Assembly: GCA_040880585.1 (NCBI GenBank)
Contig: JBBDID010000004.1
Coordinates: forward strand, 1 to 64,000
Length of the DNA: 64,000 bases
Reading direction: 5' to 3'
DNA from: Paracrocinitomix sp040880585
GTDB taxonomy: Bacteria > Bacteroidota > Bacteroidia > Flavobacteriales_D > Crocinitomicaceae
Part shown: piece after piece, positions 16,216 to 24,124 of the stretch
How the letters are laid out: every line of letters starts with the position of its first letter
How positions within the stretch are numbered: position 1 is the first letter of the stretch
Notes under the pieces: generated by a model
The model's database searches: none
What the model saw: the letters and a program-made list of their open reading frames with translations, nothing else
Told to the model about the DNA's origin: nothing
Translations under genes and position numbers: made by a program

Positions 16216-19200
16216 ATGACGGTTGAGGAATTCAGAGAAGCCTGGCAGGAGACTGAAAAAGTCAGGGATATCTGTGCCCAATTGGTTTATGATGAAACCA
16301 AAATTTCACTCAAGGGTCTTGAAGGATCGGGTCGGTCGGTAGTAGCGGATGCTGTGCTGCATAACTATAAGGGCTTTCACCTTTTCATCCTTTCTGACAA
16401 AGAAGAAGCGGCTTATTTCTATAACGACTTAGTTAATTTGAATAAAAAAGCGGCCAACATCTTCTTTTTTCCGCATTCGTACAAAGTGCCTTACCAGTTT
16501 GAAGAGGTGGATAATGCCAACGTGGTTTCGCGGGCAGAGGTGATGGATAGGGTAAACCGGGGGAATAATTCAGTGATTGTCACCTATCCTGAAGCGCTTT
16601 TTGAAAGGGTCATCACCAAGCGGCAATTTTCCAAAAACTTGATGGAAATCAAAAAAGGGGGAGATTACTCTATTGATTTCATTAACGAATTGTTGATTGA
16701 ACACGGTTTTGAGAAGGTAGATTTTGTTTACGAACCGGGGCAGTTTGCGGTGCGGGGCGGAATTGTTGATATTTTCTCTTTTTCATCAGATGAACCTTAT
16801 CGCCTTGAGTTTTTTGGGGATGAAGTGGAGTCTATCAGGACTTTTAATCCCGTCAATCAATTGTCGATCAAATCTATGTCCCGTTTATCGGTAGTGCCCA
16901 ATATCCAACAATTCAAATCTCAGGAACTCAGAGAGACGATTTTGGAGTTTATTCCTAACAAAACCGTGGTTTGGATCAAAGATTTCAGAACCATTAAGGG
17001 AACTCTGGAGGTAGAGTACAAAAAAGCAACGGCAATTTATGAAAACTTACCTGAGACACCTGTTGCGCATAGTTTACCTTCTGAATTGTACTTTGAAAAA
17101 AATCAATTTGAGGCGCAGTTGGAAAAGTTCAGGGTGGTTGAGTTTGGAACACAAGACCATTTTGGGGACTTCGGTTCGACTTCGCTTCAGTCTCGACTAC
17201 GCTCGACTTCCGACTTGACTTCCGGTTCGACTTCCGGTTCGGTGGGTGCGCTCGGTGCCCTTTTCCGGTTTGATCAAAAAGTTCAACCGTCCTTTAATAA
17301 GAATTTTGAATTGTTGATTAACGATTTTAAGACCCGGCAAGCGCAACAGTATGAAAATTTCATTGTCTCTTCACAAAACAAACAGATAGAAAGAATCTAC
17401 TCTATATTTGATGACCTCACGGCAAAAAACACTGAAGTTGCTGTTCCGCTCACCTTTATCACTCTCAATTTTGCCTTAAGTGAAGGATTTATAGATCAGG
17501 ACCTCAAATTCACCTGTTACACCGATCATCAGATTTTTGAACGCTATCACCGTTTTCGACTGAAAGAGGGTTATAGAAAAAACCAACAAGCACTTACACT
17601 CAAAGAAATTTATGATCTTCAAAAAGGAGATTACGTGACCCATATTGATCATGGAATCGGGCAATTTTCAGGGCTTGAATTGATAGATGTAAATGGAAAA
17701 CCACAAGAAACCATCCGCCTAGTGTATAAAGATAATGATGTGCTTTACGTATCCATTCATTCTTTGCACCGCATTTCAAAATATACCGGAAAAGAAGGCA
17801 CACAACCCAAAATGAGCAAAATTGGGTCGCCCGTTTGGAACAATACCAAGAAAAAAACCAAGGCAAAAGTAAAAGAGATCGCTTATGACCTCATAAAGCT
17901 CTACGCCAAACGCAAGCAAGAAAAGGGGTTTGCTTTTTCTCCGGATAATTATCTGCAGAATGAATTGGAAGCTTCTTTTGTGTATGAAGATACACCCGAT
18001 CAACTCAAAGCAACTGAAGCGGTTAAAAAAGACATGGAATCTGAATCTCCTATGGATCGATTGATCTGTGGAGATGTGGGCTTTGGTAAAACTGAAATTG
18101 CTATCCGCGCAGCTTTTAAAGCCGTTTGTGATAATAAGCAAGTCGCCATACTTGTTCCCACGACAATTCTCTCAATGCAGCATTTTAAAACATTTAAAAA
18201 CCGTTTAGAAAACTTTCCTTGTACGGTGGATTATGTGAATCGATTCCGCTCACAGAAGCAGATTACCGAGGCTTTAAAGAAATTAAAAGCGGGCAGCACC
18301 GACATTATGATCGGAACACATAAGTTGGTAGGGAAAAACGTGCAATTTAAAGACCTGGGGTTGATCATTATTGATGAAGAGCAAAAGTTTGGTGTGGGTA
18401 CAAAAGACAAGTTAAAATTGTTCAAAGCCTCTGTGGATACCCTTACCTTAACCGCCACTCCTATTCCCCGCACTTTGCAGTTTTCATTAATGGGTGCCAG
18501 AGATCTTTCTACCATCAATACACCTCCGCCCAATCGGCAGCCGGTAGATACAGAAATCATTGGGTTAAACGAAGAAATAATACGGGATGCCATTTCCTAT
18601 GAAGTACAAAGAGGAGGGCAGGTTTTCTTTGTCCATAACCGGGTACAAAACATTCATGAAGTAGCCGGAATGGTGCAACGCCTTTGCCCGGGAGTTCGCA
18701 TTGCTGTGGGGCACGGGCAAATGGACGGAAAAAAACTGGAAGAGGTCATGGTCGGTTTTATGGATGGAGAATATGATGTGTTGATTGCTACCACCATTAT
18801 TGAATCGGGTATTGATGTGGCAAATGCTAACACCATGATCATTAATCAGGCACAGAATTTCGGGCTGAGTGACTTGCATCAAATGCGTGGCCGTGTGGGA
18901 CGTTCTAACAGAAAAGCTTTTTGCTATTTGATCGCTCCCCCCATGCATTTATTACCGTCAGATTCACGAAAAAGACTGGAAGCCGTGGCACAATTCTCTG
19001 ATCTGGGGTCAGGATTTAATATTGCCATGCGTGATTTAGACATTCGGGGTGCAGGAAATTTACTGGGCGGAGAACAATCGGGATTTATCTCAGATATTGG
19101 TTTTGAGATGTATCAGAAAATCCTCAATGAAGCGGTCAAAGAACTACGTGAAGAAGAATTTAAAGGGCTTTTTGTAGAGGATCGCTCAGTTGACGGACAA

Positions 19201-19704
19201 GAATTTGTAGATGATTGTATTTTAGAAACCGATTTGGAATTACTCATTCCGGACACCTATGTCAACCAGGTAGCTGAGCGTTTATCCCTGTATCAAGCCT
19301 TAGATAATATTGCAAATCAAGAAGAACTGGACAATTACCGCATAGGTTTAGAAGATCGGTTTGGTGAGGTTCCTGAGGTGGTTAAAGAATTGATCAAATC
19401 GATTCAATTGCGTTGGCTCGCCAAATCAATCGGTTTTGAAAAATTGGTGATCAAAGGCGGTAAGATGATCGGATATTTTATTGCCAAAAAGGCGTCTCCT
19501 TATTATCAAAGTAGTATTTTCACTCAGGTCTTGAGCTTTATCCAAACCAATCCGGCAGATGTTAAAATGAATGAAAGAAATGACAAACTGCGACTTGTCT
19601 ATACCAATGTGAAAAGCATCTCCAAAGCCGTCACAAATCTGGAGCGCATTGGTGTAATGAGTTTGAGCGGTGCGGTTAAAAAAGCAGGAGAGGTGGAAGA
19701 ATAA
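16216..19704 (+). CDS. mfd: Transcription-repair coupling factor Mfd
   Basis: ATP-dependent translocase that removes stalled RNA polymerase and recruits UvrA, 1162 aa (E. coli 1148). The N-terminal UvrB-like part includes a PYQFEEVD segment. The RNA-polymerase-interacting CarD-like domain begins LQKGDYVTHIDHGIGQF. The helicase motor has Walker A GDVGFGKTE, DEEQ box IIDEEQKFGVG, TIIESGIDV, and the HQMRGRVGRSNRK motif; the TRCF C-terminal domain ends the chain. The start is MTVEEF, set by the promoter box and by the non-homologous upstream extension. Around residues 318-347 there is a Ser/Thr/Gly/Arg-rich insertion encoded by GC-rich repeat DNA. It converges with ompA over a shared terminator. 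Confidence 0.96.
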   Translation: MTVEEFREAWQETEKVRDICAQLVYDETKISLKGLEGSGRSVVADAVLHNYKGFHLFILSDKEEAAYFYNDLVNLNKKAANIFFFPHSYKVPYQFEEVDNANVVSRAEVMDRVNRGNNSVIVTYPEALFERVITKRQFSKNLMEIKKGGDYSIDFINELLIEHGFEKVDFVYEPGQFAVRGGIVDIFSFSSDEPYRLEFFGDEVESIRTFNPVNQLSIKSMSRLSVVPNIQQFKSQELRETILEFIPNKTVVWIKDFRTIKGTLEVEYKKATAIYENLPETPVAHSLPSELYFEKNQFEAQLEKFRVVEFGTQDHFGDFGSTSLQSRLRSTSDLTSGSTSGSVGALGALFRFDQKVQPSFNKNFELLINDFKTRQAQQYENFIVSSQNKQIERIYSIFDDLTAKNTEVAVPLTFITLNFALSEGFIDQDLKFTCYTDHQIFERYHRFRLKEGYRKNQQALTLKEIYDLQKGDYVTHIDHGIGQFSGLELIDVNGKPQETIRLVYKDNDVLYVSIHSLHRISKYTGKEGTQPKMSKIGSPVWNNTKKKTKAKVKEIAYDLIKLYAKRKQEKGFAFSPDNYLQNELEASFVYEDTPDQLKATEAVKKDMESESPMDRLICGDVGFGKTEIAIRAAFKAVCDNKQVAILVPTTILSMQHFKTFKNRLENFPCTVDYVNRFRSQKQITEALKKLKAGSTDIMIGTHKLVGKNVQFKDLGLIIIDEEQKFGVGTKDKLKLFKASVDTLTLTATPIPRTLQFSLMGARDLSTINTPPPNRQPVDTEIIGLNEEIIRDAISYEVQRGGQVFFVHNRVQNIHEVAGMVQRLCPGVRIAVGHGQMDGKKLEEVMVGFMDGEYDVLIATTIIESGIDVANANTMIINQAQNFGLSDLHQMRGRVGRSNRKAFCYLIAPPMHLLPSDSRKRLEAVAQFSDLGSGFNIAMRDLDIRGAGNLLGGEQSGFISDIGFEMYQKILNEAVKELREEEFKGLFVEDRSVDGQEFVDDCILETDLELLIPDTYVNQVAERLSLYQALDNIANQEELDNYRIGLEDRFGEVPEVVKELIKSIQLRWLAKSIGFEKLVIKGGKMIGYFIAKKASPYYQSSIFTQVLSFIQTNPADVKMNERNDKLRLVYTNVKSISKAVTNLERIGVMSLSGAVKKAGEVEE
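17170..17257 (+). repeat. Repeat-derived in-frame insertion within mfd
   Basis: About 88 bases, more GC-rich than the rest of mfd. They include two perfect tandem copies of ACTTCCGGTTCG (17218-17241) and related CGGTTCGACTTC/CTCGACTTCCGA variants. The encoded residues are low-complexity (STSGSTSGS). Sequence on both sides (VEFGTQDHF, FDQKVQPSFNKNFELL) is conserved-looking Mfd. Confidence 0.6.
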
Positions 19705-19831
19705 TTGGTCTTGAATCCCTCAAATCTGTCAACAATCAAAATCACAACAAGAAAGAGCAGATAGTGGAAAACCACCCATATTTCATTTTCAGCAAATAAA
19801 TCAATCAAGCGATTTCTATCCCTTGTATCAA

Positions 19832-19866
19832 AAATGGGGCTGCCTAATAATTAAGCAGCCCCATTT
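19832..19866. terminator. Bidirectional terminator between mfd and the OmpA gene
   Basis: AAATGGGGCTGC and GCAGCCCCATTT form a 12-bp stem over an 11-base loop, midway between the two convergent genes, with A/T-rich flanks on both sides. Confidence 0.75.
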
Positions 19867-19885
19867 AAATAGAATGATTATGTCA

Positions 19886-21952
19886 CTAATTTGGAACAAT
19901 ATCAATTACAACTGTTCTGTTGTAAAAACGTTCTTCAGGGTATTTGTTTTCAAAAGGAGAAACTTTTGTGTCCTCACCTAATCCAAGCACCTCAAAGGTT
20001 ACATCTGTTCTGCCTGTATTTGCTAAAGCTTTTTGAAGTATGTTTTTCACATCATTAGCTCTGGCGGCCGATAATTTTTGATTGTTTGCTTCATCTCCAA
20101 TTATATCGGTATGGCCATGGATAATAACTTTTCCGTTTTTAGGAATTTTAGGCGCTACAACTTCTGTCAAGTATTTTTCATACTTTTCAATTGCTTTGGA
20201 TTCATTGAAAGCATACGTCACACTAAAACGCATTGCTTCATCTTTTACATCAGGTGTCCAAAGTACCATGTGTACGTCAGTTTCTTTTTTTACCTTTTTG
20301 TTTTTTGAAGTTGTGCCAATCATTTTCACTTTGTAATTGCCTTCTGCGCGGGTGCCCAGAATTTCTTTACCCGGAATTGCTACTTCATCTGTATAATAAG
20401 GGCCGAAATATTGGACAACTCCATTTTCATCTTTAACTTCTACCGACCATGATGTAAACATTTCAGTTGCTCCCGGATTTTTGAATACAACATAACTTTC
20501 AACGGGTGCTTTCTGAACTTTAACAAATGTTACAGGCTTTAAGGGAGCAGTAGGTCCACTTTGGAATTCCATTAGCATTTCCGGAGAACTACTTTCTATT
20601 GTAACCCTGCGATCTGCTTGACGGAGAAGGACTAACCCTTCTGTTACACCAGGTTGTTCATCAGGTTTTTTTGGATTGTCAATGCCTTGAGTGGTGATTC
20701 TTGAACCATCAATTGCAAAGATGTCTACCAAATATGTTTTTACTGATTCTGCCATGATGCGGGCATCTTCAGGACTACCCTCAGATGACCCTACCAATTT
20801 GATAGTTGTTGATGGATTTTTCACCATACGATCACCAATAATATTTAAAATATTATAGTAAACAACCATTTGTCTTTCTGAACGGCCTGATAGATTTTTA
20901 GGGGTGAACAATTCTACCTGCTCTTCTTTAAAATCTTTTACCTGCTCTTTTTCCAACAATACATACCTGGAAGGTATCTCTGTTGAACCAAGATCAAAAA
21001 ATACGTAGTTAAGAACAGGGAAAGTTTCTCTTACAGTTCGTTCTGAAGGAATGTTCTTTGGAGCAACCACAGTAAAATTAACATCATTTTTTGATTTAAT
21101 TTCTTTAGCGGGCTTTTCCTTTTCTTTATCAACGATACTATTATCATTTATTTCTTTAGCAGAAGTGCTTTTTCCTCTTCCAAATTTAAGGGTAGCACCT
21201 GCCCTAACTGTAGTAATATTCCATGTCTCTATTGAGCGAGGTGATTGCCCAAAATAAGGCTGAAATGATACAAAGGGAGAAAGAACAAACTGTGTTTTCT
21301 TGTCTTGTCCGGATAAGTAAATATCATATCCAACACCTATTTGCATTGAAACAAGTAGTTGTTCTACATGGCTAAAATCACCCGTTACCGGGTCTCCTTG
21401 AATCTGATCAGGATAATCAGGGTTTGGCTTTAGCTGGTAAATGAACGATCTGTTCAAATTATAAGCAAATCGAGGGCCTCCATATAAGTAGAAATCCGAC
21501 TTGAATGGAGCTATACGCAAACTAGGCTCAATTGTAAGATAGCTAAGTTTAGTTGATAAATCTGCGGGGCAATTACACGGGGTCAATGTTTCCGCAAATT
21601 TACCTTTTCGGCTGTCATAACCCATTTGAAAGATAAATCCCAAAACAGAATTTGGACGATAATATTCGATTGTAGGCCCAAGAAAAAGACCTATTCCAAA
21701 CCCATTATGAAATGCTGCCGGAGAGGTGAAATCTTCATTTAACTCTTGTGTACTCCCTCTATGAAAGTTGAAGTTTGCAGCTCCTGCTGCTCCAAACCAC
21801 CAAGAAGGTTTTGTATACTGTTCTTGAGTTTGTGCTTTTAAGGGTGTTTGAAAACCTGTAATAATTAGTAAGGCTAACAGGATATTCTTTACACTCAGTT
21901 TATATGGATGCCAGGATTGACCCGGCTTCTTGTTTAATTGTATTGATTTCAT
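19886..21952 (-). CDS. OmpA-family outer-membrane protein
   Basis: A 688-aa envelope protein. After a long N-region, the signal peptide's hydrophobic core (NILLALLIITGF) ends near PLKAQ at ~40. Residues ~50-260 form a barrel-like N-terminal region (WWFGAAGAANFNFHRGS ...). A middle region holds repeated periplasmic beta/alpha segments. The C-terminal OmpA/MotB peptidoglycan-binding domain at ~565-688 has VIIHGHTDIIGDEANNQ and LSAARANDV and ends near NRTVVIDI. It anchors the outer membrane to the wall. It lies 12 bases downstream of an ice-binding-domain lipoprotein gene, so the two form an operon. Confidence 0.88.
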   Translation of the reverse strand: MKSIQLNKKPGQSWHPYKLSVKNILLALLIITGFQTPLKAQTQEQYTKPSWWFGAAGAANFNFHRGSTQELNEDFTSPAAFHNGFGIGLFLGPTIEYYRPNSVLGFIFQMGYDSRKGKFAETLTPCNCPADLSTKLSYLTIEPSLRIAPFKSDFYLYGGPRFAYNLNRSFIYQLKPNPDYPDQIQGDPVTGDFSHVEQLLVSMQIGVGYDIYLSGQDKKTQFVLSPFVSFQPYFGQSPRSIETWNITTVRAGATLKFGRGKSTSAKEINDNSIVDKEKEKPAKEIKSKNDVNFTVVAPKNIPSERTVRETFPVLNYVFFDLGSTEIPSRYVLLEKEQVKDFKEEQVELFTPKNLSGRSERQMVVYYNILNIIGDRMVKNPSTTIKLVGSSEGSPEDARIMAESVKTYLVDIFAIDGSRITTQGIDNPKKPDEQPGVTEGLVLLRQADRRVTIESSSPEMLMEFQSGPTAPLKPVTFVKVQKAPVESYVVFKNPGATEMFTSWSVEVKDENGVVQYFGPYYTDEVAIPGKEILGTRAEGNYKVKMIGTTSKNKKVKKETDVHMVLWTPDVKDEAMRFSVTYAFNESKAIEKYEKYLTEVVAPKIPKNGKVIIHGHTDIIGDEANNQKLSAARANDVKNILQKALANTGRTDVTFEVLGLGEDTKVSPFENKYPEERFYNRTVVIDIVPN

Positions 21953-21964
21953 ATTATTGGTTAA

Positions 21965-23377
21965 TTATGGTTTGAAAATAAAATTAGTACTGGTTAAGGT
22001 TACAGACCCATTGCTGCAAAGCATTCTACCTACTGCTTGTGAATAGGCGTTCATGGTTACAGAAGTTAAAGCCAAAATGTTGCCACTGAAAGAAGTGTAA
22101 TCACCTATGGTGGCTGAACTACCAACCTGCCAAAAAACATTTTTCGCTTGCGCACCTCCTGTTAGGATAATATTTCCACCTGCAGGGGAAGGATATGGAG
22201 AACCACCCACGGTAGTAAAATCAGATGCAATTTGGAATACCCAGAAAGCATTTGGATCACCTTGTGCATCAAGAGTAAGGTTTCCATTTTGAACCAAAAG
22301 CGTTGATGTTGATTTATAAATGCCCGGAGCAAGTGTTTGCCCTCCTATATCTCCTGCTACTGTAACCGGTGCCGGTGAAGTCATGCCTTCAGCTGCGAGA
22401 TATGCATCTGTCAAATCGTCTTTGGCTTGCAATAACATAGCCGGTACTGGAGCCGGATCATCAGCACCGAAAAAATCACCATTGAAAATCAAACCGGGGC
22501 CACCATCTACATCAAAGAAGCCTGTAATAGATGAACGAGGTCCGGGATAAATACCAACGTTCATGTCGTGTATTTCACTAGCGCCTGCATCATTACTCAC
22601 ACCAACTCCTGAGATAATTCCGAAGTCTTCTACTGTTCCAAGATCAATAGGCGGCGGGAGAATAGATGAATAGGTTGTAAAAGTCCATACATAATCGTTT
22701 TCCAATGGAAAAGTTGTTGTGCTAGTGGCACCTGTTGTAATGGTAGCCGTATACATTGTACTTGGCAACAGGTCAACGTTAGGATCAAAAAATGCTGTAG
22801 TACCGCTATAATAAATTGTACCCGCCACTAAATTGCCTCCTTCTGTTAAAGTAAAAGTACTTGTGTTAATGGTCAACGGATCCATAGGGATGTTAAATTT
22901 TGCCGTAACCGTTTTGTCCATAGGCACATTTGTTTTATTATTTACCGGACTAGTTGCTATTACAACCGGCATAATAGAGCTCCCTGTGCTGAAAGTCCAG
23001 ATGTAATCTTCCTGAAGTGCATTTCCGGTTAGATTTTTTACTGAGGTTTTTACTGTCCCTATATAGGTAGTATTAATCTCTAGTGCGGAAGAAGGGGTAA
23101 AAGTCACTGTAGAATCGTTATAGGCGATAGTTCCAGATACTGGTGAGCCATCACTAATAAGAATCGATTCATCCGTAATTGTAGCAGGATCCATTTTATC
23201 ATTGAAGACAATCGTTATATCTTGATTGAGAAAGACATTGACTTCACCGTCTGCAGGCTTGGTTGATAATACAAGCGGGCATATGCCGGACTTTTCACTA
23301 AAGTTGTCCTTTTTACAACCCACAATTGAAGCAACTGAGATGATAGAAAGAATTACTAATAAATTTATAGTTTTCAT
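21965..23377 (-). CDS. Lipoprotein with two Ig-like (Big_5) domains and a DUF3494 ice-binding domain
   Basis: A 470-aa surface lipoprotein starting at MKTINLLVIL with lipobox IVGC (Cys ~21). The longer reading to 23425 lacks a signal at its N-terminus. Two Big_5 Ig-like domains follow: LSTKPADGEVNVFLNQDITI and IATSPVNNKTNVPMDKTVTA, each with a typical WTFSTGSS/WTFTTYSS end. The last ~230 residues are a DUF3494 (ice-binding-like) beta-helix: FGIISGVGVSNDAG, TVAGDIGGQTLAPGIYKS, NAFWVFQIASDF, NVFWQVGSSATIGD. Known members bind ice or act as adhesins; which applies here is not shown by sequence. Operon with the OmpA gene. Confidence 0.87.
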   Translation of the reverse strand: MKTINLLVILSIISVASIVGCKKDNFSEKSGICPLVLSTKPADGEVNVFLNQDITIVFNDKMDPATITDESILISDGSPVSGTIAYNDSTVTFTPSSALEINTTYIGTVKTSVKNLTGNALQEDYIWTFSTGSSIMPVVIATSPVNNKTNVPMDKTVTAKFNIPMDPLTINTSTFTLTEGGNLVAGTIYYSGTTAFFDPNVDLLPSTMYTATITTGATSTTTFPLENDYVWTFTTYSSILPPPIDLGTVEDFGIISGVGVSNDAGASEIHDMNVGIYPGPRSSITGFFDVDGGPGLIFNGDFFGADDPAPVPAMLLQAKDDLTDAYLAAEGMTSPAPVTVAGDIGGQTLAPGIYKSTSTLLVQNGNLTLDAQGDPNAFWVFQIASDFTTVGGSPYPSPAGGNIILTGGAQAKNVFWQVGSSATIGDYTSFSGNILALTSVTMNAYSQAVGRMLCSNGSVTLTSTNFIFKP

Positions 23378-23538
23378 TTTCCTTTGTTTAAGTTTAAATT
23401 GTGAAATATCTTCACAACACAACAAAGGTCAGTAATTCATTTGCGCCGTATTTTACATAATTTTAGCAAAAAGTTGTATGATTCGCACATTGTAAAGGAG
23501 TGGACATAAAGATGATAAAAAGCCTTACGCAACTAATC

Positions 23539-23681
23539 AGTGTCTGTCTATTTAGTCGGGTGTTTGAGCTAGAATGTTCGAGATCAAGGCGTGTGATAAT
23601 TTTAAACCACAGTATACCTGCGTATTCGAGGATTTAAAATTGGAGCAACAACGTAGAGATCGGACATTATAGACAAACACT
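23539..23681. repeat. Inverted-repeat-bounded noncoding element
   Basis: AGTGTCTGTCTAT (23539-23551) and ATAGACAAACACT (23669-23681) are inverted repeats with 12 of 13 matches, and weaker matching continues ~9 bases inward. Nested inside is AATTTTAAA/TTTAAAATT. The right end stops two bases before the stop codon of the receiver gene. There is no ORF; the remainder of the gap 23378-23683 shows nothing else. Confidence 0.55.
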
Positions 23682-23683
23682 AA

Positions 23684-24124
23684 CTAGAGGTTAACCCTTG
23701 CCATATACCACTGCAATTCCTTTTCTACTTTTTTATAATGCAGAATTAATGGAATAATATGGTTTAAGCGGGTAAAGGCGGTTTCGCTTTTTACTACATA
23801 ATCAGAGGCTTTATGGTGCATACATTTTACTGCCACATCAATTTTATCCTGAGATGATAAAATGATGACAAGAATATTAGGGTCAACCTCTTTTATCTTA
23901 TCAAGTGTTTGCAGACCGTTCATGGCATCTTTATTTATCCCGTTAAGATGGTAATCCAGAATAACAATATCAGGTTTATCCTGCAAGCTTTGTAGACAAA
24001 GTTCTCCGGTTGCAAATGTTTGAACGGTAAAACCACCGAGTTCAAGAAATTCTATTTCTAATGACTTTAGATAAACCGCATCATCATCTACCAGAAAAAG
24101 GGTTATATTATTTGAGTTTATCAT
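23684..24124 (-). CDS. Receiver-only response regulator
   Basis: A 146-aa CheY-like protein. Acidic pocket in LFLVDDDAVYL, phospho-acceptor Asp57 in ILDYHLNG, switch Ser in IILSSQDKID, and Lys in YVVKSET. There is no output domain, so it signals by protein contact or acts as a phosphate relay/sink. It overlaps the 3' end of the hybrid kinase gene by 17 bases, so it is translated with it and is probably its partner, receiving phosphate through the kinase's HPt domain. Confidence 0.9.
   Translation of the reverse strand: MINSNNITLFLVDDDAVYLKSLEIEFLELGGFTVQTFATGELCLQSLQDKPDIVILDYHLNGINKDAMNGLQTLDKIKEVDPNILVIILSSQDKIDVAVKCMHHKASDYVVKSETAFTRLNHIIPLILHYKKVEKELQWYMARVNL

Noticed and set aside
17161..17260. 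CRISPR-like short repeats in mfd
   Set aside because: Only two tandem 12-mers with no spacers, inside an open reading frame.
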